Shown here: one piece after another, positions 55,480-64,000 of the stretch
How positions within the stretch are numbered: position 1 is the first letter of the stretch
Layout of the letters: each line of letters starts with the position of its first letter
The notes under the pieces: model-generated
Told to the model about the DNA's origin: nothing
The model's input: the letters and a program-made list of their open reading frames with translations, nothing else
The model's database searches: none
NCBI GenBank assembly: GCA_016708875.1
Contig: JADJFA010000042.1
Location: 1-64,000, forward strand
Origin: Lewinellaceae bacterium
Lineage (GTDB): Bacteria; Bacteroidota; Bacteroidia; Chitinophagales; Saprospiraceae
Direction of reading: 5' to 3'
DNA length: 64,000 nt
Made by a program: the position numbers and the translations under genes

Positions 55480-55515
55480 TGCCGTTAGCGGATTTTTCGC
55501 TAACGGCATTTTTTT
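55480..55515. terminator. terminator after csbD-like gene
   Basis: TGCCGTTAGCG and CGCTAACGGCA are exact complements around GATTTTT, followed by TTTTTTT. Confidence 0.92.
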
Positions 55516-55530
55516 AAAGCAGTAAATTCA

Positions 55531-56391
55531 ATGCGCATTACAGGAAAAAATTTAAAACTGATCGTAAATGGACTTACGGTAAGTTACAACGATGAAGGGC
55601 CAATAAACGCTCCTGCAATTATCTTTATTCACGGATTTCCCTTTAATAAATCCATGTGGAATCACCAATTGGAAGCGCTCCAGGAACAATACAGGGTGAT
55701 TGCTTACGACGTTCGTGGACATGGGAACTCAGAGGCTGGCGATGAAAACTTTTCTATAGACCTTTTTTCCCACGACTTGCTTTTCTTGATTGATGCACTC
55801 GATATTGAGAAACCAATATTGTGTGGTTTGTCAATGGGCGGTTACATAGCATTAAACGCTATCGGTAAATTTCCTGAACATTTTTCTGGGCTTGTATTGA
55901 GCGACACCCAATGTATTGCGGACACGCCGGAAACTAGAGAAAAACGCATGAAGGCTATTGAAAGCATCAATACAAACGGAGTAGAAAAATATGCCGAAGA
56001 GAGTATAAAAAACCTATTCGCAGTACAATCCTTCTCCAGCAAAAAAGAAGAAATATCTGCTATAAGGAAAATGATTGTGGAAACCTCCATACAATCCCTG
56101 TCTTATACCTTGTTTGCATTATCCGAGCGCAAAGGAACCTGTAGCAAATTGCAGGATATAAAAGCTCCTGTGCTAATAATGGTAGGAAAGGAGGATAAAA
56201 TTACTCCGCCTGCCGCAGCTAAAATGATGCACGAAAAAATTCAAGGCTCTTTGTTGAAAATAATGGAGCATTCAGGTCATTTATCCAACCTGGAAAACCC
56301 TTCCGAATTTAATCATCAATTGCTTAGATTTATGAGCCAGTTTGTCAAAAATCCAATACATGTTAAGCATTTAAAGGAATTGGTGATGTAG
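55531..56391 (+). CDS. alpha/beta-fold hydrolase
   Basis: A 286-residue cytoplasmic hydrolase. The oxyanion-hole region is 'FIHGFPFNKSMWNHQLEAL', 'YDVRGHGNSEAG' follows, and the nucleophile Ser101 is in 'CGLSMGGYIALNA'. The acid lies in 'IMVGKEDKITPP' and the catalytic His in 'EHSGHLSNLENPSEF'. This is the classic triad of 3-oxoadipate-enol-lactonase- or esterase-like enzymes; the substrate cannot be read. It follows the csbD terminator by 16 bases without its own operator, so it probably depends on read-through. Confidence 0.88.
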   Translation: MRITGKNLKLIVNGLTVSYNDEGPINAPAIIFIHGFPFNKSMWNHQLEALQEQYRVIAYDVRGHGNSEAGDENFSIDLFSHDLLFLIDALDIEKPILCGLSMGGYIALNAIGKFPEHFSGLVLSDTQCIADTPETREKRMKAIESINTNGVEKYAEESIKNLFAVQSFSSKKEEISAIRKMIVETSIQSLSYTLFALSERKGTCSKLQDIKAPVLIMVGKEDKITPPAAAKMMHEKIQGSLLKIMEHSGHLSNLENPSEFNHQLLRFMSQFVKNPIHVKHLKELVM

Positions 56392-56520
56392 TAGTTTATC
56401 TTGAGTAGGACGCTCTATTTAAATGTTAGTACTAAATTTGGAGCCATTTTGAAAATAATTGGTAAAATGTTTAGGCCAGTAATTAACTTTTCAACCCTTA
56501 GAATGCCTATAACAATTTAT

Positions 56521-57095
56521 ATGACGATTTACATAAAGAACATGGTGAGTGAACGTTGCAAATTTGTGGTGAGGCTGGCATTAGAAGAGATTGACATAAA
56601 ACCTGCAAAATTGAATTAGGGAGAAGTTGAAAATCAATAGAAATATTACAAATGAGGAAAAGAATCTTCTGAACCTAAAAATAAATCAAGTTGGATTAGA
56701 GATTCTTGAAAAGGAGAATGGTATTTTGGTAGATAAAATTAAAGTCTCTATAATTGAATATGTATATCATTCCTGACGGAAAGCCTGGCGTAAAATTTTC
56801 AACTTTTTTAAGTGAAAAATTAAAAAAAAGATATGGTTATTTGGCAAATTCTTTTGTAGAGGCAGAAGATACCACTATAGAACAATACTTAGTAACATTG
56901 AAAATAGAGCGTGTCAAAGAATTGATCATATTTGGGGAACATACCCTTTCTCAGATAGCATTTAAACTGCATTACAGCAGTGTCGCCCATTTGTCAAAAC
57001 AGTTTAAAAAGATGACAGGTTTGACTCCCTCAGAATTTAGAGCAATAAAAAAGACAAGGAAGGCAAAGATTTCCAAGAACTATAAATATTTCTGA
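56521..57095 (+). pseudogene. AraC-type/HMA-like regulator relic (paralogue 4)
   Basis: The N-terminus is intact ('MTIYIKNMVSERCKFVVRLALEEIDI', with the single Cys). A TAG stop appears at 56617-56619. A frame change leads to 'INRNITNEEKNLLNLKINQVGLEILEKENG'; another stop and frame change near 56775 lead to the AraC domain ('KKRYGYLANSFVEAEDTTIEQYL', 'TLSQIAFKLHYSSVAHLSKQFKKMTGLTPSEF'). Nonsense and frameshift changes together make a true pseudogene likely. Its divergence from the other three copies also supports decay. No operator upstream. Confidence 0.8.
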
Positions 57096-57115
57096 TTTCA
57101 TACCATATTTTTAGA

Positions 57116-57142
57116 GTGACCCCACCGTGTGGGTCACATTTT
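57116..57142. terminator. hairpin terminator before operator 10
   Basis: GTGACCCCA and TGTGGGTCAC pair around CCG, followed by ATTTTTAT. Confidence 0.75.
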
Positions 57143-57162
57143 TATATATTTAAATATCAAAC

Positions 57163-57228
57163 GTGTAAATTGTATAAACAATCGTAAAAATTGTGTAACG
57201 AATTAGACTTATTATCAAGTGATCTTTG
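57163..57228 (+). promoter_or_regulatory. tandem operator 10 plus -7 box (DUF3494-repeat protein)
   Basis: GTGTAAATTGTATAAA then AAAATTGTGTAAC. The first box is a variant. The cores are at 57173 and 57194 (21 bp), and GATCTTTG has TTTG at 57225, 26 bp after the second core. Leader 32 bases. Confidence 0.82.
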
Positions 57229-57259
57229 TATATTATTCACGACTCAATCTTCTTCAAAC

Positions 57260-60200
57260 ATGCAAAGGATATACTTGATTCTGGTACCCTTATTCGCTTT
57301 TTTAATCAGTCCTTATACAAGCTCTGGACAAGCACCCGATCTTGGAGTTGCGTCCACTTTCGCACTATTTACGGCTGTAGGTGCCTTTAACGGAGATCCG
57401 GCCACCTCGGTTGTTGGTGATATAGACACCAATGTAGGCGCCTTCACACCTCCTGGGTTTCTGGTTGGCAATATTCACATCGCAGATCCTGTCACTGTAC
57501 AAGCAGCAGCTTGATGTGGCTATTGCTTATGGTTTATTTGGATGGACTTACCTGTGGCCAAGTATTAGCCACTCCATTTGGCAACAACCAGACGCTTACT
57601 CCAAACATTTACTGCATAAGTAGTGCAGCAGTGTTAAATGCAAATTTAACTTTAGATGCGGGAGGTAATCCAAGCGCTATCTTTATTTCCAGATTGATGG
57701 TGCGTTGTCAACCAACTCAGGCTCCAATATTATACTTGCAAATGGCGCCAACTTATGCAATGTCTATTGGCAAATCAATGGTGCATTTAATCACAATGGC
57801 ACGATTTTCCGAGGTACTGTAATGGCTAATGGAGCGATCAATCTGGGCTTCGGGGCTACGCTTCTAGGCAGAGGGCTTTCCACTGCAGGCGCTATTTCGA
57901 CCAATACAAACATAGTTACCTTGTCTAGTGCGTGTCTCTGCGAACTGGATGTTACTTGCCCGAACCCTGCTGGCGGCACCTTCCAATGTATCAGCAATAT
58001 ACCCCTTGGCGTCCCAGCCGATGTAACGGTGAACACTTCTTGCGGGACTCCCTCCGTTGTCATCACAAATACCTCTACGGGTGCTGGTTGCGTAGCCTCT
58101 CCTTATGTATTGACGCGAACTTATACCGTATCCGATCAAGGTGGACATTCAACGGCTTGTGTGGTAACTTATACCGCTATTGATCAGACCGTTCCTATCC
58201 TTACTTGTCCGGCGCCTGTATCAGTTTCTTGTACAAATAATATACCCGCTCCAGCGCCAGGCTCTGTCACAAGTTCAGATAATTGTGGTGGGGCCGTGAC
58301 GGTTGTTCATGTTGGTGACGCGATTAGTTCGCAGACTTGCGCCAACCGATATATCATTACGCGCACTTATCAAGGAACGGATTTTTGTGGTAATTCTGCT
58401 ACATGCGCTCAAACGATTACGGTGAATGACATTACCGCGCCAAGCATTACCTGCCCTGCAAACGTAGTGGTCTCTTGCGCCGCCAATGTGCCTGCTCCTG
58501 CACCACTCACGGTCACAGCTTCCGATTTATGCGGTGGTACTGTTACAGTGGTGCATGTAGGAGACGTGATTACCGGGCAAACTTGTCCTAACCGCTTTAC
58601 GATTACCCGTACTTATCGTGCTACGGATCTTTGCGGCAACTCCGCCACCTGCGCTCAAATTATCACGGTGAATGACATCACCGCGCCAAGCATTACCTGC
58701 CCTGCAAACGTAGTGGTCTCTTGCGCCGCCAATGTACCCGCTCCTGCGCCGGCCACAGTCACTGCTTCCGATCTATGCGGCGGCACTGCAACGGTTGTGC
58801 ATGTAGGAGACGTGATTACCGGCCAAACCTGCGCTAACCGCTTTACCATCACCCGTACTTACCGGGCTACAGATATTTGCGGCAATTCCGCCACCTGCGC
58901 TCAAATAATCACGGTGAATGACATCACCGCTCCCAGTATCACTTGCCCTGTAAACGTGTCAGTCGTTTGTGCCAGTGATGTACCTGCACCTTCAACCGCC
59001 GGAGTCATTGCATCCGACAATTGTGGAGGAGCTGTGACGGTTGTGCATGTTGGAGATGTGATTTCCAATCAGGTTTGTGCCAACCGCTTTACGATCACCC
59101 GTACCTACCGTGCAACGGATGTATGCGGCAATGCAGCAACTTGCGCACAAATCATTACCGTATTCGACAATATTGCCCCAACGTTCAACAACCCGCCCCC
59201 GAATTTCACAGTCGAGTGTTTCGAAATCCCGCCAGTCCCACCAGCACCAACAGCCACTGATAACTGTGCGGGTGTTGTGACCGTTGTATTCTTGGGCGAA
59301 ACACAGGTTGACGGTATTTGCCCTATTTTGTACACTTTGGTACGTACCTGGCGTGCCACCGATATTTGTGGCAATTCTGCTACCGTATCGCAGGCGGTTA
59401 TTGTGGAGGACACTTACGCACCACAATTTACTGTTCAGCCAGCAGACGTAGTACTCGAATGCGATCTGTTTACAAATCCGGATGCTTATCAGGATTGGCT
59501 GGATACCTATGGAGGCGCAGTTGTTACCGATTGTTCTACCGTAACCTGGACTTATGAGAACAGCCCACTCCAACTTGACACAGCAGGATGTGGTGGTACT
59601 TTCAAAAGATATATACGCTTTATCGCGACAGACGAATGCGGCAATTCAGCCTTTCAGGATGCAAGGTTTAGCATCATTGACACAAAACCGCCAAGCTTCA
59701 CGGTCTTACCACAGAACCTGTTCCTTGAATGTTGGACTGGAGAAAACGGTGATGCATTTTTGCCTGAATGGCTTGTTGATTTTGAAGTCAGCGACGACTG
59801 CGGAGCGGTTTTTACCCAGGTTGTCATTCTCTCTGAAACACCTGGTTGCGGAAACACCTTTACCCGCGTCTATCAGTTCCGTGCCACCGATGAATGCGGC
59901 AACACGACTTATGTGACTGCATCATTCGGCATGGAAGACATCTTGCCACCGGTGATTGATACCTGTCCAGCTGGTAATGTCTTGCTCACATGTGAATTCG
60001 ATATTCCTGTCGCAGATCCGTCTTCGGTGATTGCTCATGACAATTGCGGCGAAGTTACCGTGACGCTTGAAAGCACATTCAGCTACGGTGTCGGCTGTCC
60101 TTACTGGCCGCTCACAACCGCCTATACATTCGCTGTCACCGACGAGTGCGGCAACGTATCCTACTGCTACCAATCGTTCCAGGTAGTGGATTCGATTCCA

Positions 60201-62278
60201 CCTGTTTATACAGGTCCAGACACCATTTTCGTATTATGTGTGTCCGACCTGCCTGGCCCCGGAGATCTTACCGATATCCTCGCGCCTTATTTTGTTGACA
60301 ACTGTTACGGCATAATCTGTGTCGGCGAGAGTGTGGACAGCACGGGCGCGAATTCGGTCACTTTCTGTGTGACCTTCAAGGATTTATGTGTAAACTGGGC
60401 AGATAAAGTGTTCATAACTTTTGTTGCCACAGGTGGTTGCAAACCGCTTTGTACCGCTCCCACAAGTGAGTGGGCCAACACGGCAGGTTCCATCAACGGG
60501 ATGGGCACTACCGAGGCCATAGAGCAAATGATCAACAAACACGGTCCAATTACTGCTGGTGATTTGGGCAAAACCATTTCGGTTACCAGTGCAGCTTGCC
60601 TGCAAAGTATGTTGCCCGGAAATGGACATACCAAGCAATTCAGCCCAGCAGGCAACCATGTCTTCAGCGCTTCGAACGATTGCCAACCGGGTTCGTCCTT
60701 GTTGAACAACGATGGTACGCTGAAAAACAAACTGGCGGCAAACGTGCTGGCGTTGCAATTGAACATCTGGTACAACCTTGATTTCAACGACCGCGACCTT
60801 CGGGTACAACTCATGTCCTCGCTGCCACCTTGTCTGGTGGATCCCATCGTTTTGGACAAAATGCAGCCTAATCTTTCCAATATCAAGGCTTGCTCAATCT
60901 TTCGAACGACTATCTCGCAGGCATAGGCTTCTTCGTGCAGGATTTTGGCGCGCCATTGAACAGCGCACTCGAAAATGTGAACAACTACTGGGAAAACTGT
61001 CAGTTGAACGATCCGTGCTCATCCACGGCAAGTGTAGCTGGCTACCTGAAAACAGAGATGCTGGATGGCCTGGAGGGAGGAGAACTTCAGTTGGAGGGTA
61101 GTGATCATGCTGGTCCGATGCAAACCATGTTCGCAAACACCGATCTGGATGGCCATTTTGAATTCTCGGATGCCATTCCTATGACAGGCGACTTTACCCT
61201 GACCCCGTCGGCAGACAATTTGGCGCCCTTGAATGGAGTGACTACTTATGACCTTGTGCTTATTTCCCGGCATATTTTGGGTTGGGCGCCCCTGGATTCG
61301 CCCTACAAGATGATTGCTGCGGATGCGAATAAATCAGGCAGCATCACTACGTTCGACATCGTCGAGTTCCGCAAGTTGATTCTGGGCGTTTACACCAAAT
61401 TGCCGAGCAATACTTCCTGGCGCTTTGTTGACAAGTCTTTTGTGTTCCCGATTGCATCAAACCCATTCTCCACGCTCTTTCCAGAGCAGAAAACAGTGGA
61501 AAATGTACAAGCCAACCTTTTGGCGGAAGACTTTGTATCCGTGAAGATTGGCGACGTGAACGGTACGGCACATGCCAATGGCCTTATGTTTATTGACGAG
61601 CGCAGTGCAGGCAGTTTGTTGTTCGATCTAGACGATCGCTCCCTGAAATCGGGAGAAATCTTCGAAGTCAAGATGACGGCGGACCAAATTGTGCAGGGTT
61701 ATCAATTCACGCTCAACACAGACGGCCTTGAAGTGCTGGAAATATCTGGCAAAGGGATGAGCTCAGCCAACTTTGCTGTGTTCGCCGCAGAGGCTGCGCT
61801 TACTACTTCCTGGAATTTGCCTGAAGGGGTAACTGCTGAAGTGGCCGAATTTACTTTGAAATTCCGTGCTACCCAATCGGGGCAACTCAGTAAAATGCTC
61901 AGCCTGAGTAGCAGGATTACCTTATCAGAGGCATATCGGAATAACCAGGAGGAGGCCACTCCGTTGGACGTAGCGCTCCGGTTCCATGCCAAGGGCGGTA
62001 CGGTTATCAGCGGTACAGCATTCGAGCTTTATCAGAACGTGCCAAACCCTTTTGTTGACAAAACCACCATTGGTTTTTACTTGCCAGATGCGGCACAAGC
62101 CACGCTGACGGTATATGACCAAACAGGACGTTTGCTTTATACCGAAAAAGGCGATTTTGCAAAAGGCAATAATGCATTTGAAATAGAACAATCGTTGATA
62201 AACACCACCGGAACAATGCTATATAAAGTAGCAACAGCCACCGATATGGGTGTTAAAAAGATGATTCAGACGAAATAA
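57260..62278 (+). CDS. giant DUF3494 + HYR-repeat adhesin-like protein with T9SS sorting domain (frameshifted)
   Basis: A secreted protein of about 1,670 residues. The signal peptide is at 57260 (MQRIYLILVPLFAFLISPYTSSGQ). A DUF3494 domain follows (57340-57930: 'APDLGVASTFALFTAVGAFNG', 'GNNQTLTPNIYCISSAAVLNANLTLDAGG', 'NIILANGANLCNVYWQINGAF'). Next are at least five Cys-rich HYR/Ig-like repeats of 82 residues ('TAPSITCPANVVVSCAANVP', 'FTITRTYRATDLCGNSATCAQ') and further diverged repeats to about 60400. A dockerin-like segment ('DLVLISRHILG...AADANKSGSITTFDIVEFRKLILG') and a T9SS sorting domain to 62278 end the protein. Frame changes lie near 57500, 57530, 57690 and 60888. An ice-binding-like domain joined to adhesin repeats suggests surface attachment; the ligand is inference. 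Confidence 0.85.
58176..59405 (+). repeat. 246-bp tandem repeats (HYR-like domains)
   Basis: About five units with an exact 246-bp period: the ACGGTGAATGACAT junction recurs at 58420, 58666 and 58912, and diverged at 59158. The two central units are nearly identical in DNA, pointing to recent unit duplication or gene conversion. Each unit encodes 82 residues with conserved cysteines. Confidence 0.9.
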
Positions 62279-62299
62279 TAATCCTACCGTTATGCATTG

Positions 62300-62337
62300 A
62301 CCCGGGGCTCGTTTTACCAATGGCCCCGGGTTTTTTA
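62300..62337. terminator. strong terminator after the giant protein
   Basis: ACCCGGGGC and GCCCCGGGT pair around a 14-base loop, followed by TTTTTATTT. Confidence 0.9.
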
Positions 62338-62372
62338 TTTGCCCCAAAACAGTCCTTATAAGTCCAGATGAT

Positions 62373-62438
62373 GTGTGAATTTTGTAAATTTTTATTGAAA
62401 TTGTATAATTTTAACTGTATGTAAATCCCCCACCTTTG
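62373..62438 (+). promoter_or_regulatory. tandem operator 11 plus -7 box
   Basis: GTGTGAATTTTGTAAA then GAAATTGTATAAT. The cores are at 62383 and 62404 (21 bp), and CACCTTTG has TTTG at 62435, 26 bp after the second core. The next start codon is 170 bases away. Confidence 0.85.
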
Positions 62439-62444
62439 AGATAC

Positions 62445-62577
62445 AAAAAAGGGTTTGGATAATCAATAGAAATAAAATTCAGGCCCAATTACTTTGAAGA
62501 TTTAAACGTAAGGACGAGTATATCTTAGGTGTGTAAACTACAGGCCGCTCTGCCAAAGGGTGGGGCGGCCTGACCTT
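62445..62577 (+). ncRNA. candidate operator-driven small RNA or attenuator leader
   Basis: Transcription from operator 11 should start near 62443. No ORF lies in the next 130 bases. At 62541-62572 AGGCCGC pairs with GCGGCCT around TCTGCCAAAGGGTGGG, followed by GACCTTTTC, a terminator-like structure before the lipoprotein start at 62608. Either a short RNA is made, or the lipoprotein mRNA has a regulated leader. Only promoter and hairpin support this. Confidence 0.35.
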
Positions 62578-62607
62578 TTCTAAGGCACAATCCAAATCTT
62601 GAATAAC

Positions 62608-63075
62608 ATGCGAACGATCTTATTTTCCACATTCATTGCTTTTCTTGCCACCTCTTGCCTCAATAATGGGCAACCTATTCCGGCAAAAAATGCCCCGCCG
62701 CCAGCAGGGCCATCGGAAATTCCGGCCAATACTGAACAGCAGGGGAATGCCTTTACCATTAGCACAGAAGTTTTTTATCAGGCCACCCTTGAATCGCCCT
62801 CTACACAGGGACAGATTATTAGTCTGAGTTTGACGCCAGGCCGCAAAGCGGAAATGGTCACCAACCAAAAGGATAATACCCAGGGGACGATTGATACGGG
62901 TTTGTGGAGCACTTTAGATAATGGAAATTTGTTGCTCATGCTGAAACGTGTGGGCGAGAAGGATAGCCTCCGGCTGGAATTCAAAACAGACGGCGAAAAA
63001 CTCATTTATACAGGCGATGCGTATGGTGCCGGAGGGCTTACGCTGTGGATAAGGCCAGTGCCTGGTTCAAATTAA
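62608..63075 (+). CDS. small lipoprotein with NlpE-like domain
   Basis: A 155-residue lipoprotein (lipobox LATSC, Cys17; start at 62608, MRTILFS). A Pro/Ala-rich linker (PAKNAPPPAGPSEIPAN) is followed by a small beta-rich domain: 'LSLTPGRKAEMVTNQKDNTQGTIDTGLWSTLDNGNLLLMLKR', then 'LRLEFKTDGEKLIYTGDAYGAGGLTLWIRP'. The domain resembles the NlpE/META-type beta-barrel (x-LxLxxGxxAEMxTxYxxxx...GxWxxxx). NlpE senses envelope and copper stress, but the CXXC metal motif is absent here, so the assignment is tentative. It lies behind operator 11 and 17 bases before ferritin. Confidence 0.6.
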   Translation: MRTILFSTFIAFLATSCLNNGQPIPAKNAPPPAGPSEIPANTEQQGNAFTISTEVFYQATLESPSTQGQIISLSLTPGRKAEMVTNQKDNTQGTIDTGLWSTLDNGNLLLMLKRVGEKDSLRLEFKTDGEKLIYTGDAYGAGGLTLWIRPVPGSN

Positions 63076-63092
63076 CTTGTAAATAGACGAAA

Positions 63093-63644
63093 ATGATCAC
63101 GAACCGACTTTCAAAAACCCTTGCAGCAGCGCTGAACGCGCAAATGACAAAAGAGGCGCATGCTTCGCAAATTTATTTGTCCTACGGAGTTTGGGCGGCC
63201 AGTCAGGGCTTTGGTGGCACCGCTAATTTTCTTTTTCGACATGCACAGGAAGAGCGCGACCACATGACCAAGATACTGGAATACATTTTACAAAGAGGCG
63301 CGCAAGTCCAAATAACTGCGATTCCTGCACCTCCCGAAAACCCGGTAAGTATTGTCAATTGTTTTGAGAAGGTATTTGAACACGAAGTAGACAATACGAA
63401 AGAAATATACAAGATTGTAAAAATGAGTTTGTTGGAAGAGGATTGGGCAACCTCTAATTTCTTGCAGTGGTTCGTAAAAGAACAAGTAGAGGAAGAGACA
63501 CTTGCGATGGAATTATTGGATAAAATGAAATTAACGGGTGCTGAAAAAGCAAACAACAGTGCTTTATATTCACTGGATAGAGACCTCGGAAAAGCACCGG
63601 ATGAGACGAAATCAGCAGAAGATGTAACCGCCGAAAACCCTTAG
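63093..63644 (+). CDS. ftnA: ferritin
   Basis: A 183-residue non-haem ferritin (FtnA type), an iron-storage nanocage with ferroxidase activity. Helix A holds 'LNAQMTKEAHASQIYLSYGVWA' with a ferroxidase Glu. Helix B has 'HAQEERDHMTKILEYI' with the conserved Glu and His. 'ALAMELLDKM'-type helix D is seen as 'EETLAMELLDKM'. The C-terminus is extended by about 20 polar residues (DETKSAEDVTAENP). It is co-directional with the NlpE-like lipoprotein and likely in the operator-11 unit, which would link iron storage to the stress regulon. Confidence 0.93.
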   Translation: MITNRLSKTLAAALNAQMTKEAHASQIYLSYGVWAASQGFGGTANFLFRHAQEERDHMTKILEYILQRGAQVQITAIPAPPENPVSIVNCFEKVFEHEVDNTKEIYKIVKMSLLEEDWATSNFLQWFVKEQVEEETLAMELLDKMKLTGAEKANNSALYSLDRDLGKAPDETKSAEDVTAENP

Positions 63645-63687
63645 GGAGATTAATACAGGACAGGACAATAAACAAACCTTTCGACAC

Positions 63688-63717
63688 GACTGCCAAACCG
63701 CTTTTGGTTTGGTGGTC
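63688..63717. terminator. hairpin after ferritin
   Basis: CCAAACC and GGTTTGG pair around GCTTTT, with flanking GAC/GTC extending the stem. No strong T-run follows, so termination is uncertain. Confidence 0.5.
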
Positions 63718-63740
63718 AGTGTTGTTTATAGCCAATCATA

Positions 63741-64000
63741 ATGATAGAAGTAATAAAGCACGGGTAATTCTTAGCAAAACCGATTTTGGATTTGAAAACG
63801 CCGGAGTATTAAATCCAGCTGCCATACGCGAAGGCGACCATGTTCATATATTTTATCGAGCGGTGCGCCATGGCAACTATTCTACTATAGGATATTGTCG
63901 CCTGGATGGGCCGCTCACAGTAGTGGAACGATTTGATATGCCAGTGCTTTTTCCTCAGGGCGATACTGAATCGCATGGTGTTGAAGATCCGCGTGTTTCT
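63741..64000 (+). CDS. GH130-family glycoside phosphorylase, partial at window end
   Basis: The visible 85 or so residues match GH130 beta-1,4-mannooligosaccharide phosphorylase-like enzymes: 'LSKTDFGFENAGVLNPAAIREGDHVHIFYRAVRHGNYSTIGYCRLDGPLTVVER', ending 'VLFPQGDTESHGVEDPRVS'. These enzymes cleave beta-mannosides with phosphate. The ATG at 63741 gives MIEVIKHG and then a stop; a one-base change near 63765 joins it to the conserved frame. The rest lies beyond the window. No 21-bp operator precedes it, so it is probably outside the stress regulon. Confidence 0.85.

Noticed and set aside
58176..59405. Regular repeats as a CRISPR array
   Set aside because: The 246-bp units are translated in frame into Cys-rich domains with no spacer-repeat alternation; no cas gene is present.
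37781..62438. LytTR-type or OmpR-type operator as the explanation of the 21-bp repeat
   Set aside because: LytTR sites also have 21-22-bp direct repeats, but no LytTR or OmpR-type output domain is encoded here and the box sequence does not look like the LytTR consensus. It is kept only as a fallback.

Overview
The window looks like a chromosome segment of a Bacteroidetes bacterium, most like the Saprospiraceae/Haliscomenobacter group. Three kinds of evidence support this. Large secreted proteins end in type IX secretion C-terminal sorting domains. Bacteroidetes -7 boxes (TAnnTTTG) occur and Shine-Dalgarno sequences are scarce. The families present (DUF2911, GHL10 glycosylhydrolase, ExbB/ExbD/TonB, DUF3494, HMA-like/AraC regulators) are typical of the phylum. 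No rRNA, tRNA or CRISPR was seen.

Region 1 (1-35.5 kb) is a mixed housekeeping and envelope region. It holds an IS3-family remnant, a broken outer-membrane protein gene, a PTPS/QueD enzyme, a VanY-like peptidase, thioredoxin plus a DoxX-like protein, an ExbB-ExbD-TonB cluster, a histidine kinase and a DUF2064 transferase. Further on are three giant T9SS surface proteins, MscL, a lytic transglycosylase, DUF2911, an M48 peptidase, a GHL10 hydrolase, LpxD and a dipeptidyl-peptidase III homologue. Long inverted repeats of unrelated sequence sit at many gene ends.

Region 2 (35.5-63.6 kb) is visibly more AT-rich up to about 57 kb and encodes an apparent stress/envelope regulon. Eleven promoters carry the same tandem operator: GTGTGAATTnTGTAAC followed by AATTnTGTAAC. 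The two TGTAAC cores are always exactly 21 bp apart, and in ten of the eleven the second core ends 25-27 bp before the TTTG of a -7 box. From 36.9 to 63.6 kb most transcription units start with this operator. They encode small membrane proteins (DUF5670/lmo0937-like, Thivi_2564-like, YtxH, a holin-like protein), a glucosaminidase, OmpA proteins, an AI-2E transporter, two hybrid kinase/receiver pairs, CsbD, two DUF3494 (ice-binding-like) proteins, coiled-coil and other lipoproteins, and ferritin. Four paralogous regulators (one a relic) combine an HMA-like N-domain with an AraC-type helix-turn-helix domain. One of them has the operator in front of its own gene. A 21-bp direct repeat abutting the -35 region is the known geometry of AraC/XylS activators, so these proteins are the best candidates for reading the operator.

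Quality caveat: about twenty clearly conserved genes, including lpxD, are interrupted by single-base frameshifts, often in homopolymers, and there are long G-runs. Many apparent pseudogenes are therefore probably assembly errors. Exceptions that look really degenerate are the IS3 copy, the fourth AraC-like gene and perhaps the second hybrid kinase. The right edge cuts a GH130 glycoside phosphorylase gene.
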